7,801 nucleotides of DNA from an uncultured Eubacteriales bacterium (GCA_902462035.1 CABQAC010000093.1:1-7801), one strand, 5' to 3'. Shown: positions 1 to 6,767, numbered from the stretch's first letter. Notes: generated by a model from the letters alone, not told the origin. Program-made: numbers and translations.

Positions 1-143
1 GGGAAGGGGATTTGCCCGCCGTTTACTCCGACCCCTCGAAAGCGGCCCGGGAACTGGGTTGGAAGGCCCAATTCGATCTGGATCGCATGTGTGCCGATTC
101 CTGGCGCTGGCAAAGCCAAAACCCCAACGGTTACGCCGAATAA
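1..143 (+). CDS. galE: UDP-glucose 4-epimerase, C-terminal fragment (5' end outside window)
   Basis: Reading from base 3, the last 46 codons end with TAA at 141-143. The peptide contains YSDPSKAARELGW followed by a tail with MCADSWRWQSQNPNGY. This matches the conserved end of bacterial GalE, where a 'DP.KA..ELGW' segment is followed by a 'D.W.WQ..NP.GY' end. GalE is a cytoplasmic NAD-dependent short-chain dehydrogenase-type enzyme that interconverts UDP-glucose and UDP-galactose in the Leloir pathway. The Rossmann domain and the catalytic Tyr/Lys lie upstream of the window, so activity cannot be judged here. The gene is convergent with the pentose operon and ends 62 nt before a shared terminator. 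A related sugar-nucleotide epimerase is possible, but the tail is close to the GalE pattern. Confidence 0.9.
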   Translation, partial: EGDLPAVYSDPSKAARELGWKAQFDLDRMCADSWRWQSQNPNGYAE

Positions 144-205
144 CGCAAAAACAAAGGACCTTTTTTCGGTAAACACTGCATACAACTTTTAAAATATCTT
201 CACAA

Positions 206-243
206 AAAAGCACCGCAGCCGGTAAACCGGCTGCGGTGCTTTT
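206..243. terminator. Bidirectional intrinsic terminator between galE and the pentose operon
   Basis: A perfect inverted repeat (206-222 pairs with 227-243) has a GC-rich core, AGCACCGCAGCCGG, and a 4-nt loop. On the minus strand the GC-rich core is followed by six T residues (complement of 204-209), an excellent terminator 13 nt past the isomerase stop codon. On the plus strand the core is followed by TTTT, so it can also end galE transcripts. One hairpin serving two convergent units is a common bacterial arrangement. Confidence 0.92.
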
Positions 244-256
244 CGCTATTCTCTCC

Positions 257-1741
257 TTATGCGAAGGGATTTTCGTCCTTGTACAGCATACCCTTGGGTT
301 GGTTGAAAGCCACATCTTCAATACCGAGTAGCTTCATGGCCGCAAACAGCACCTTGCCCACCTTGCCGAAAGCAACGCCGCCGTGGTGGGGGTAGTTCTT
401 GGCAATGAGCACATGGCGGTAGAACCGGCCCATTTCCGGAATGGCGAACACGCCGATGCCGCCGAAAGAACGGGTGGCCACCGGCAAAATTTCGCCCTGG
501 GCCACGTAGCTCTTCAGCTCGCAGCCCGCCGTGCCCTGCAGGCGGAAGAAGGTGATGTCGCCGGGCTTGATATCGCCCTCGATGGTGCCGCGGGTAATAT
601 CCGGTTCGCCGTCCGGCTCCAAGGAACGCTTCATAATCAGCTGGTATTTCATCTCCGGCTTGGTCAGATGGCACACCGGGGTGTTGCCGCAATGGAAGCC
701 CATGAAAGTATCGGTAATCTGGTAATCGTATTTGCCCTTGATGTGCTGGTTAAACATATCCTGGGGCACGCTGTTGTTGATATCCAGCAGGGTGGGGGCA
801 ATTTCCGTGGCGCAGGCGATGATATATTCGGACACCGCGCCGTAGAAGTCCACCTCGCAGGAAATGGGAATCAAGCGGGAAGCAAAACGGGAATTGACGT
901 AGCAGGGCACAAAACCGAATTCGGTCTGGAAGGCGGGCCAGCACTTGTTGGCGAACACCGCGTATTCCGACGCGCCCAAATTATCCTGCATCCAGTCGAT
1001 CAACGTCGCCTCGTATTGGGCCAGCCGGGGCAGTATGCCGGGCATTTTGTTGCCGGCGCCCATTTCTTTTTCCATATCGGCAATAATTTCGGGAATACGG
1101 GGGTCGCCCGCGTGCTTTTTATACGCCACCAGCAAATCCAGCTCGGAGTTTTCCTGCACATTGATGCCCAGGTCGAACAGGGGTTTGATGGGCGCGTTGC
1201 AGGCGATAAAGTCCTGCGGGCGGGGGCCGAAACCGAACAGCTTAAGGCCCTTGATACCCAGCACGACGCGGGCAATGGGCAAAAATTCAGCGATCATATC
1301 AGCGACTTCGTCCGCGTTGCCCACAGGGTATTCGGGGATGTAAGCCCGCACGCCGCGCAGCGCCAAGCTATAGCTGGCGTTCAGCATGCCGCAGTACGCG
1401 TCGCCGCGGCCGTTGTGCAGATCTTCCATCGTTTCCTCCGCGGCGGCCGCGAACATCACCGGGCCGCCAAAACGCTGGGCCACGATGGTTTCGGGCCCCT
1501 CGGGGCCGAAGTTGCCCAGGTAAATCAGCAGCGCGTTGCAGCCATTGTCCTTCAGTTCCTTCAGCGCGGCCATCGAGCCGTTTTCGTTTTCCACCGTCGC
1601 TTTAATTTCCACCACCGGCACGCCCTTCTTCTGGCACGAAGCCACCAAAGCGGCCCGGCGGCGCTCGGAAAGCGCGATGGGGAAGCAATCGCGGCTAACA
1701 GCCACAATGCCCAGTTTTACTACGGGAATGTTGCTTTTCAT
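257..1741 (-). CDS. L-fucose/L-arabinose isomerase family sugar isomerase (substrate unknown)
   Basis: A 494-aa soluble protein without signal peptide or membrane segments. It looks like a member of the fucose/arabinose isomerase superfamily, cytoplasmic Mn-dependent aldose-ketose isomerases. The likely metal and catalytic residues are Glu296 (in ISCEVDFYG) and Asp320 (in LLDINN). His350 lies in FHCGNTP, and a His452-His453 pair lies in YPHHGGVAFG. These follow the Glu, Asp, His order of E. coli FucI. The length resembles AraA (about 500 aa) more than FucI (about 590 aa), but the motifs are more FucI-like. The start is supported by GGAGG at 1749-1753, 7 nt upstream. It follows xylB by 24 nt with no hairpin between them, so the two are almost certainly cotranscribed. 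With a xylulokinase as partner, the product is plausibly D-xylulose, which would make the substrate D-xylose or D-lyxose. D-arabinose or L-fucose activity cannot be excluded. The family call is firm and the substrate is open. Confidence 0.85.
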   Translation of the reverse strand: MKSNIPVVKLGIVAVSRDCFPIALSERRRAALVASCQKKGVPVVEIKATVENENGSMAALKELKDNGCNALLIYLGNFGPEGPETIVAQRFGGPVMFAAAAEETMEDLHNGRGDAYCGMLNASYSLALRGVRAYIPEYPVGNADEVADMIAEFLPIARVVLGIKGLKLFGFGPRPQDFIACNAPIKPLFDLGINVQENSELDLLVAYKKHAGDPRIPEIIADMEKEMGAGNKMPGILPRLAQYEATLIDWMQDNLGASEYAVFANKCWPAFQTEFGFVPCYVNSRFASRLIPISCEVDFYGAVSEYIIACATEIAPTLLDINNSVPQDMFNQHIKGKYDYQITDTFMGFHCGNTPVCHLTKPEMKYQLIMKRSLEPDGEPDITRGTIEGDIKPGDITFFRLQGTAGCELKSYVAQGEILPVATRSFGGIGVFAIPEMGRFYRHVLIAKNYPHHGGVAFGKVGKVLFAAMKLLGIEDVAFNQPKGMLYKDENPFA

Positions 1742-1765
1742 GTAATAACCTCCAATGTGATATAT

Positions 1766-3286
1766 TTATCGGTAACTCCATTTGAGGGCATCGTAAAACC
1801 GCACGTACTTTTCGTACTGCTTTTGGTAAACCGGCACATTTGCCAAAATGGGCTTCGTCTCGCTTTGGGGGGTGATCAGGGATACGGTATCTTCCAAATT
1901 TTTCCACAGGCCGCCGGTGACTCCGGCAACCAGGGCGGCGCCAAAGGAGCCCCCCTCCGCGCTGCCGTATACCGTCCGGACCGGAAGATTAAATACGTCG
2001 GCGAAAATCTGCCGCCACACGGGGCTGACCGCTCCGCCGCCAGCCAACACGATCTCGTCCGAACAAACACCGCCTTTGTTAACGCTCATAATCAAATCAT
2101 ACACCTGCTTCAGGGAAAACGCCACGCCCTCCATCACCGCGCGGGAAAAATGGCCCTTGGCGGTTTGGGCGGTAATGCCCAGGAACGCGCCGGTAGCGGC
2201 AGGGTCGTTCAAGGGGGCGCGCTCGCCGGTCAGGTAGGGTAAAAAGATGACGCCGTCGCTGCCCGCTGGGATTTTAGCCGCCTCTTGGTCCAATAAATAG
2301 AAAGCGCTTTTCCCAAAGGCTTTGGCGGCCTCCATCTCCAAATCGCCAAACGTGTCGCGGAACCATTGATAAGAACCTGCGGCAGCCAGCGTCACCCCCA
2401 TGGCGTGCCAGGTACCGGGTGCGTTGTTGCAGGACATCTGCAGCAGTCCTTCCGGGTTTTCCATGTAGCCCGGCAGTCCCATGGCCACCACGCCAGAGGT
2501 CCCCAGCGTAATGCCAATCCGCCCGGGGCGGATCAGCCCCAAGCCGGTGGTCGAGATGACAGCGTCGCCGCCGCCAGCAGAAAGGGGCGTCCCTTCGGGC
2601 AGGCCGGTTTCCGCGGCCGCCTGGGCCGAAACCCTGCCCGCTTCGGCGGTGGATTCCACAACGGGGGGGAAAATCGAGGGGGACAGCCCAGCCTTTTCAA
2701 TCAAATCGGCAGCCCACGCGCGGTGCTTGACATCAAAGAACCCCGTGCCGGAAGCATCCGACACCTCGGTCAGCGCCAGCCCCGACAGGCGGAACCGTAT
2801 GTAATCCTTGGGGTTCAGAATCATTTTGGTCCGCTGATAGTTTTCCGGCTCGCACTCCTTCATCCACAGAATCTTGCCGCCGGTAAAACCGGTCAGCATC
2901 CGGTTGTTTGTATAGGACAACAGCGCGCTGAGCCCGCCGGCGCGTTCGGTTATTTCGTCACATTGGGGCTGGGTCCGCTGGTCGTTCCATAAAATCGCCC
3001 GGCGGATCACTTGGTTGCGCTCGTCCAGCGCCACCATGCCGTGCATCTGGCCGGAAAAGCCCACCGCGGCAATTTGGTAACTGGAAATTTCGGGCAGCAT
3101 GCGGCCCAAGCCGCGGACCACGCCGCGCCACCAGTCTTCCGGATCCTGTTCGGACCAACCCGGATGCGGCGCGTAAGAGGGATATTCCTCGATCACCGAA
3201 TGAAGAATGCCCCCGCTGCTGTCCATCGCCAGGATTTTACACCCCGACGTACCGACGTCGATGCCGATCACACACTTCTGTTCCAT
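1766..3286 (-). CDS. xylB: Xylulokinase (FGGY carbohydrate kinase family)
   Basis: A 506-aa cytoplasmic ATP-dependent ketose kinase, expected to convert D-xylulose to D-xylulose 5-phosphate. The N-terminal FGGY domain opens with the phosphate loop IDVGTSGCK (residues 9-17, Asp10). The sugar-binding segment FSGQMHG follows at 77-83, then WNDQR at 100-104. AGGGDAV at 237-243 holds Asp241, the likely catalytic base (compare Asp233 of E. coli XylB). The C-terminal ATPase half has LGTSGVV (261-267), GERAP (354-358) and AGGGAVSP (415-422). The SGQMHG motif is typical of xylulokinases rather than glycerol or ribulo-kinases. The length fits the family (about 480-510 aa). The start is supported by AAAGGTGAGG (complement of 3295-3304) 8 nt upstream. 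It is first in an operon with the fucose-isomerase-like gene, and no xylA is visible in the window. A kinase for another ketopentose remains possible. Confidence 0.87.
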   Translation of the reverse strand: MEQKCVIGIDVGTSGCKILAMDSSGGILHSVIEEYPSYAPHPGWSEQDPEDWWRGVVRGLGRMLPEISSYQIAAVGFSGQMHGMVALDERNQVIRRAILWNDQRTQPQCDEITERAGGLSALLSYTNNRMLTGFTGGKILWMKECEPENYQRTKMILNPKDYIRFRLSGLALTEVSDASGTGFFDVKHRAWAADLIEKAGLSPSIFPPVVESTAEAGRVSAQAAAETGLPEGTPLSAGGGDAVISTTGLGLIRPGRIGITLGTSGVVAMGLPGYMENPEGLLQMSCNNAPGTWHAMGVTLAAAGSYQWFRDTFGDLEMEAAKAFGKSAFYLLDQEAAKIPAGSDGVIFLPYLTGERAPLNDPAATGAFLGITAQTAKGHFSRAVMEGVAFSLKQVYDLIMSVNKGGVCSDEIVLAGGGAVSPVWRQIFADVFNLPVRTVYGSAEGGSFGAALVAGVTGGLWKNLEDTVSLITPQSETKPILANVPVYQKQYEKYVRFYDALKWSYR

Positions 3287-3446
3287 CTCTCAAACCTCAC
3301 CTTTCCCGCAAGTCTGGGATGTTTTTCCGCCCGGTTTCCCCTTTGTGCCGCCCCTGCCCCCCGGCTATCCGGTATAAGGACGAATGCGCCTGTTCCCAGG
3401 GAATCTTTTAAAAATTCCATCCGTGCGCGGTTATAAAGCTGATATC

Positions 3447-3482
3447 ATCTTACCACAGGTTTTCAAAAGTGAAAAGACCTGT
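3447..3482 (-). promoter_or_regulatory. Candidate promoter with overlapping inverted repeat upstream of xylB
   Basis: On the minus strand TTTTCA (3475-3470) and TAAGAT (3452-3447) are spaced by 17 nt. Each matches 4 of 6 consensus bases, so the promoter is weak or activator-dependent. The -35 and spacer lie within an imperfect inverted repeat, 3455-3482. Its arms are ACAGGT+TTTCA and TGAAA+AG+ACCTGT, with a 2-nt bulge and AAAG between them. This is the geometry of a repressor operator. It could instead be a poor terminator for pflA, but no T-tract follows on the minus strand. The rest of the 226-nt gap is a leader of about 150 nt with short palindromes at 3393-3403 and 3400-3418 and no gene. 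Confidence 0.35.
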
Positions 3483-3512
3483 ATCTACAACTTTTTCAAA
3501 TCCGGCTATTTT

Positions 3513-4274
3513 TTATGGTTCCCTTTCCCCTACCGGGAGTCCGCGGCGCGCAAAAATCGCCCGCGCGGCCGTCATGGCCGCCGCACCCGGCTCCGGCGTG
3601 TCTTTCAGCGCGTACGGAATGCGCAGCGACTCCCATTTATACCGGCCCATTTGGTGGAAAGGCAGCAATTCCACCCGCCGGACGCATTGGAATCGCACCA
3701 GGTAATCCGCCAGCACTTTCAGCCGGGCGGGCGGGTCGGTCAGCCCCGGCACCACAACATGTCGGATCCATACGGGCTTTTTCTTCTGTTCGCAAAAATC
3801 CAGCATCCGCAGCGCATGGCGGTTGTCCTGCCCGGTAATTTGGCTACAGAGCGCGGGATCCATGGCCTTGATGTCCAGTAAAAGCAAATCTGCCTGCTCC
3901 ACCGCGGCGCGGCACTGTTCCAGCGGAACCGCCCCGGCGGTATCCAACGCCGTGTGCAGCCCCATGGCGGCGCAGCCCGCCAGCACGGCGCGGCAAAATT
4001 CGGGCTGAAGCAGCGGCTCCCCGCCGGATAGCGTGACACCGCCGCCCGCGATGAAGCTTTTGTATTTCCGGATATCCCGCAAAACTTCGGCCGCTGTTGT
4101 TTCCCGCCCGTCCCCGCCGCACCAAGTATCCGGGTTGTGGCAGTACAGGCAGCGCAGCAAGCACCCCTGCAAGAACAGCACATACCGCACCCCCGGCCCG
4201 TCTACCGAGCCGAATGATTCCACGGAATGCACACGCCCGGTGACCAATGCCGGGTTTTCGGTCCGGTCCGCCAT
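3513..4274 (-). CDS. pflA: Pyruvate formate-lyase activating enzyme (radical SAM)
   Basis: A 253-aa radical S-adenosylmethionine enzyme that abstracts hydrogen from the glycyl residue of PflB to create its active radical. The three Cys ligands of the [4Fe-4S] cluster are Cys38, Cys42 and Cys45 in GCLLRCLYCHNP. The SAM-contacting GGE motif is in TLSGGEP (81-87). LLLDIKAMDP (131-140) and LLPFHQMGRYKW (203-214) are typical of PflA. The N-terminal VHSVESFGSVDGPGVRYVLF is also characteristic. The length agrees with the usual 245-260 aa. The open frame extends upstream to 4313, but the start at 4274 is chosen because AAAGGAGG lies 6 nt before it, whereas upstream starts would translate through that site and the hairpin. 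It follows pflB by 110 nt on the same strand. Close relatives activate other glycyl radical enzymes, but the pflB neighbour and lack of an extra ferredoxin domain favour PflA. Confidence 0.95.
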   Translation of the reverse strand: MADRTENPALVTGRVHSVESFGSVDGPGVRYVLFLQGCLLRCLYCHNPDTWCGGDGRETTAAEVLRDIRKYKSFIAGGGVTLSGGEPLLQPEFCRAVLAGCAAMGLHTALDTAGAVPLEQCRAAVEQADLLLLDIKAMDPALCSQITGQDNRHALRMLDFCEQKKKPVWIRHVVVPGLTDPPARLKVLADYLVRFQCVRRVELLPFHQMGRYKWESLRIPYALKDTPEPGAAAMTAARAIFARRGLPVGEREP

Positions 4275-4280
4275 ACGGCG

Positions 4281-4288
4281 CCTCCTTT
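4281..4288 (-). promoter_or_regulatory. Ribosome binding site that sets the pflA start
   Basis: AAAGGAGG on the minus strand lies 6 nt before the ATG at 4274. It places the start 13 codons inside the longest open frame and excludes the in-frame ATGs at 4313 and 4292. Confidence 0.85.
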
Positions 4289-4290
4289 CC

Positions 4291-4299
4291 ATTATAACA
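4291..4299 (-). promoter_or_regulatory. Perfect extended -10 element upstream of pflA
   Basis: TGTTATAAT on the minus strand has a perfect TATAAT preceded by TG and one base, which is the extended -10 form. No convincing -35 is present at 16-18 nt. Transcription would start near 4284, inside or at the edge of the ribosome binding site, leaving a leader of only about 10 nt. A separate pflA promoter is possible, but the match may be chance in an AT-rich linker. Confidence 0.35.
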
Positions 4300-4300
4300 C

Positions 4301-4335
4301 AAGGGTGCTGCAAATCTCCGCTTGCAGCACCCCTT
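4301..4335 (-). terminator. Hairpin between pflB and pflA (attenuating terminator or processing site)
   Basis: GGGTGCTGCAA (4303-4313) pairs perfectly over 11 bp with TTGCAGCACCC (4322-4332) around an 8-nt loop. It starts about 50 nt after the pflB stop on the minus strand. The following bases are TTGTGTTATAATG, which is not a clean T-tract, so readthrough into pflA is likely. Such a stem could protect or trim the 3' end of pflB mRNA, giving much more PflB than PflA. Confidence 0.65.
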
Positions 4336-4384
4336 ATTAACCAACGGTTTTTCTCCCCGGTTCCGCCGGGCGGTACCGGCCGGC

Positions 4385-6601
4385 TTACAGCCGGGTATGG
4401 AAGGTCCGGCTGATCACATCCATCTGCTGTTCCCGGGTCAGCTTGACAAAGTTAACCGCGTAGCCCGACACCCGTATCGTCAGCTGGGGGTACTGTTCCG
4501 GATGCTCCATGGCATCCAACAGAACTTCCCGGTTGAGGACGTTCACGTTAATGTGGTGCCCGCCCTCCATAAAGTAACCGTCCAGCAGGGTAACAAGGTT
4601 CCGGTTTTTCTCCTGCCCCGTATGGCCCAGCGCGCCGGGCACAATCGAAAAGGTATACGAAATGCCGTCCTCGCTAAAATCGTACGGCAGCTTGGCCACC
4701 GAAAGCATGGAGGCCACACATCCCTTTTGGTCCCGCCCGTGCATGGGATTGGCCCCCGGCGCGAAGGGTTCGCCCTTTTTGCGGCCGTCCGGCGTGGAGC
4801 CGGTCTTTTTACCGTACACCACGTTGGAGGTAATGGTCAAAATGGACATGGTAGGCTTGCTCTCCCGGTAAGTGCGGCATTTGGAGAGCTTGGCCATAAA
4901 CATGCGCACCACATACTCGGCGATTTCGTCCGCCCGTTCGTCATTATTGCCGAACTGGGGGTAATCCCCTTCCACCTGGTAATCGGTGGCAAGGCCCTTT
5001 TCGTTGCGGATAACCCGGACCTTGGCGTATTTGACGGCGGAAAGGCTGTCCGCCACCACCGAAAGCCCCGCGATGCCGCAGGCGCAGGTCCGCAGGATTT
5101 CGTCGTCGTGCAGCGCCATCTGAATCTTTTCGTAGCAATATTTATCGTGCATATAGTGAATGATATTGAGCGTGTTGATATACAGCCGGGAAAGCCAGTC
5201 GCACACGGCTTCAAACTTGTGCAGCACATCCCCGTATTCCAGGTAGTCGCCGGAAACCGGCACCAGTTCGGGCCCCACTTGCTCGCCCGATACCTCGTCC
5301 CTGCCGCCGTTGATGGCGTACAGCAACGCCTTGGCCAGGTTGGCCCGTGCGCCGAAAAACTGCATCTGCTTGCCCACCCGCATAGCGGACACACAGCACG
5401 CGATGGCGTAATCGTCGCCGAACTTGCGGCGCATCAGCTCGTCGCTTTCGTATTGGATGGAGGACGTCTCCATCGAAATACCCGCGCAGAACCGCTTAAA
5501 ATTCTCCGGCAGCCGGGTACTCCACAAAACCGTCAGGTTCGGCTCCGGCGCGGGTCCCAAATTGCGCAGCGTCTGCAAAAAGCGGTAGGACATCCGCGTG
5601 ACCATGTGCCGTCCGTCACAGCCCATGCCGCCGATGGATTCGGTCACCCAGGTGGGATCCCCGGAAAACAGCTCGTCGTAGGACGGCGTACGCAAAAAAC
5701 GCACCATGCGCAGCTTCATAATAAAATGGTCTACAAATTCCTGGATCTGAGACTCGGTATACCGTTTTTCCTCTAAATCGCGCTGGGCGTAAATATCCAG
5801 GAAGGTGGAAATGCGTCCAATGGACATCGCCGCCCCGTTTTGTTCCTTGACCGCCGCCAGGTAGCCAAAATACAGCCACTGGATCGCCTGCCGTGTATCT
5901 TGGGCAGGCACGGTAATGTCGAACCCATAGCTTTTGGCCATGCGCTCAAGCTTTTTCAGCGCCCGGATTTGTTCGGACAATTCCTCCCTAAGGCGGATCG
6001 CCTTTTCGTCCATCACGTCGTAGCTCAGGTTCTTTTTACCTTTTTCTTTCTGCTCGATCAAAAACGCGGTGCCATACAGCGCGACCCGGCGGTAATCGCC
6101 AATAATACGGCCGCGGCCGTATGCGTCGGGCAGGCCGGTAATCACGCCGGAATGGCGCGCCTTGCGAATCTCGTCGGTATAAACGTCGAACACGCCGTCA
6201 TTATGGGTCTTACGGTACTCGAACACGCGCGCGACTTCGGGGTCGAGCGTACGGCCGTACGCCTCCAGCGACTTTTCCACCATGCGGATGCCGCCGAAAG
6301 GCATAATCGCCCGCTTTAAGGGCGCGTCGGTCTGCAGGCCGACAATATCCTCCAACTCTTTGTCGATATACCCAGGCTCGTAGGCGTCGATATCCGAAAT
6401 GGTCTTTCCATCGATATCCAGCACCCCGCCGGCCGCCCGCTCCTGGTCCATCAGGTCCCGAACCTTGTCCCACAGTTTCAGCGTACGGGGGGTCGGGCCG
6501 GCCAAAAAACTGTCATCCCCATCATAGGGCGTGTAATGCTTTAAGATAAAATCATGCACGTCCACATATTTTTGCCACGCGCCGTTTTGAAAAGTCTTCA
6601 T
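4385..6601 (-). CDS. pflB: Formate C-acetyltransferase (pyruvate formate-lyase)
   Basis: A 738-aa glycyl radical enzyme that cleaves pyruvate with CoA into acetyl-CoA and formate in anaerobic fermentation. The active-site pair is Cys402-Cys403 in IACCVSAM, equivalent to Cys418-Cys419 of E. coli, where the usual motif is CCVSPM. The radical glycine is Gly713 in RVSGYAVNF near the C terminus, equivalent to Gly734. The segments VGKQMQFFGARANLAKALLYAINGG (409-433, quoted in part: GKQMQFFGARANLAK) and FSIVPGALGHTGQEK (651-665) are strongly conserved in the true pyruvate lyase subgroup rather than in glycerol dehydratases. The length fits (about 740-760 aa). The start at 6601 is chosen over an ATG nine codons upstream because GGAGGAGG lies 7 nt before it. 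pflA follows on the same strand. No frameshift or missing catalytic residue is seen, so the enzyme should be functional. Confidence 0.97.
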   Translation of the reverse strand: MKTFQNGAWQKYVDVHDFILKHYTPYDGDDSFLAGPTPRTLKLWDKVRDLMDQERAAGGVLDIDGKTISDIDAYEPGYIDKELEDIVGLQTDAPLKRAIMPFGGIRMVEKSLEAYGRTLDPEVARVFEYRKTHNDGVFDVYTDEIRKARHSGVITGLPDAYGRGRIIGDYRRVALYGTAFLIEQKEKGKKNLSYDVMDEKAIRLREELSEQIRALKKLERMAKSYGFDITVPAQDTRQAIQWLYFGYLAAVKEQNGAAMSIGRISTFLDIYAQRDLEEKRYTESQIQEFVDHFIMKLRMVRFLRTPSYDELFSGDPTWVTESIGGMGCDGRHMVTRMSYRFLQTLRNLGPAPEPNLTVLWSTRLPENFKRFCAGISMETSSIQYESDELMRRKFGDDYAIACCVSAMRVGKQMQFFGARANLAKALLYAINGGRDEVSGEQVGPELVPVSGDYLEYGDVLHKFEAVCDWLSRLYINTLNIIHYMHDKYCYEKIQMALHDDEILRTCACGIAGLSVVADSLSAVKYAKVRVIRNEKGLATDYQVEGDYPQFGNNDERADEIAEYVVRMFMAKLSKCRTYRESKPTMSILTITSNVVYGKKTGSTPDGRKKGEPFAPGANPMHGRDQKGCVASMLSVAKLPYDFSEDGISYTFSIVPGALGHTGQEKNRNLVTLLDGYFMEGGHHINVNVLNREVLLDAMEHPEQYPQLTIRVSGYAVNFVKLTREQQMDVISRTFHTRL

Positions 6602-6608
6602 CGGGATT

Positions 6609-6616
6609 CCTCCTCC
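6609..6616 (-). promoter_or_regulatory. Ribosome binding site that sets the pflB start
   Basis: GGAGGAGG on the minus strand lies 7 nt before the ATG at 6601. It excludes the longer frame beginning at 6628, whose first nine codons include this purine-rich stretch. Confidence 0.85.
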
Positions 6617-6632
6617 GCCCGCAATCAACCGG

Positions 6633-6646
6633 TGGACTCGCTTTCA
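6633..6646 (-). promoter_or_regulatory. cre-like catabolite control site in the pflB promoter
   Basis: TGAAAGCGAGTCCA on the minus strand matches 9 of 10 defined bases of the CcpA pattern TGWAANCGNTNNCA, with a complete TGAAAGCG left half. It begins at about the predicted transcription start of the proximal pflB promoter, a position normally associated with repression. In other Firmicutes pfl genes are known to be subject to carbon control. Binding here is inferred from the match alone. Confidence 0.4.
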
Positions 6647-6668
6647 CTTATATTATACCAAATAAGTG
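6645..6668. promoter_or_regulatory. Palindrome over the pflB -10 box (candidate operator)
   Basis: CACTTAT (6645-6651) and ATAAGTG (6662-6668) are perfect 7-bp inverted arms separated by 10 nt. The -10 box at 6652-6657 sits in the spacer, so a dimeric regulator bound here would block RNA polymerase. The arm sequence does not match a family I can name. Confidence 0.4.
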
Positions 6669-6680
6669 TAGGTTTGTCGA
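6652..6680 (-). promoter_or_regulatory. Proximal pflB promoter
   Basis: On the minus strand TCGACA (6680-6675, 5 of 6 consensus) is followed after exactly 17 nt by a perfect TATAAT (6657-6652). Transcription would start near 6645, giving a leader of about 45 nt that includes GGAGGAGG. This is the best sigma-A-type promoter in the window. Confidence 0.75.
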
Positions 6681-6688
6681 GACACAAA
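6673..6688. repeat. Short inverted repeat over the pflB -35 box
   Basis: TTTGT (6673-6677) and ACAAA (6684-6688) are 5-bp inverted arms 6 nt apart, covering the -35 hexamer. Regulators of fermentation genes such as Rex use TTGT/ACAA half sites but with 10 nt between them, so this is not a standard Rex site. It may be chance. Confidence 0.2.
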
Positions 6689-6767
6689 ACTGCCAACCTT
6701 GGTTCCACCATCCGGTGTTTTTTTGCGATATGCGCCGAACCGGAGTACCGCAAGAAAACCCTTTGCC

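Noticed and set aside
383..2242. A 619-codon open frame on the plus strand across the isomerase and kinase genes
   Set aside because: It is antisense to two genes with clear catalytic motifs, has no recognisable domain, and is rich in His, Gly, Ala and Arg, as expected for the complement of GC-rich coding DNA.
3422..3435. A cre site upstream of xylB
   Set aside because: The best match (TATAACCGCGCACG on the minus strand) fits only about 7 of 10 defined positions and lacks the TG start of the motif.
3384..3881. A plus-strand frame beginning between xylB and pflA
   Set aside because: Most of it is antisense to pflA, the peptide shows no family features, and I see no ribosome binding site before it.
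4275..4313. A 13-residue N-terminal extension of PflA
   Set aside because: It would be translated through the hairpin and the AAAGGAGG site, and it has no counterpart in PflA family proteins.
4322..5776. A 484-codon open frame on the plus strand across pflB
   Set aside because: It is antisense to a highly conserved enzyme, with no recognisable motif and composition typical of a shadow frame.
6673..6688. A Rex redox-repressor site over the pflB -35
   Set aside because: The TTGT and ACAA half sites are 6 nt apart, whereas the Rex pattern needs about 10 nt between them with TTGTGA/TCACAA ends.
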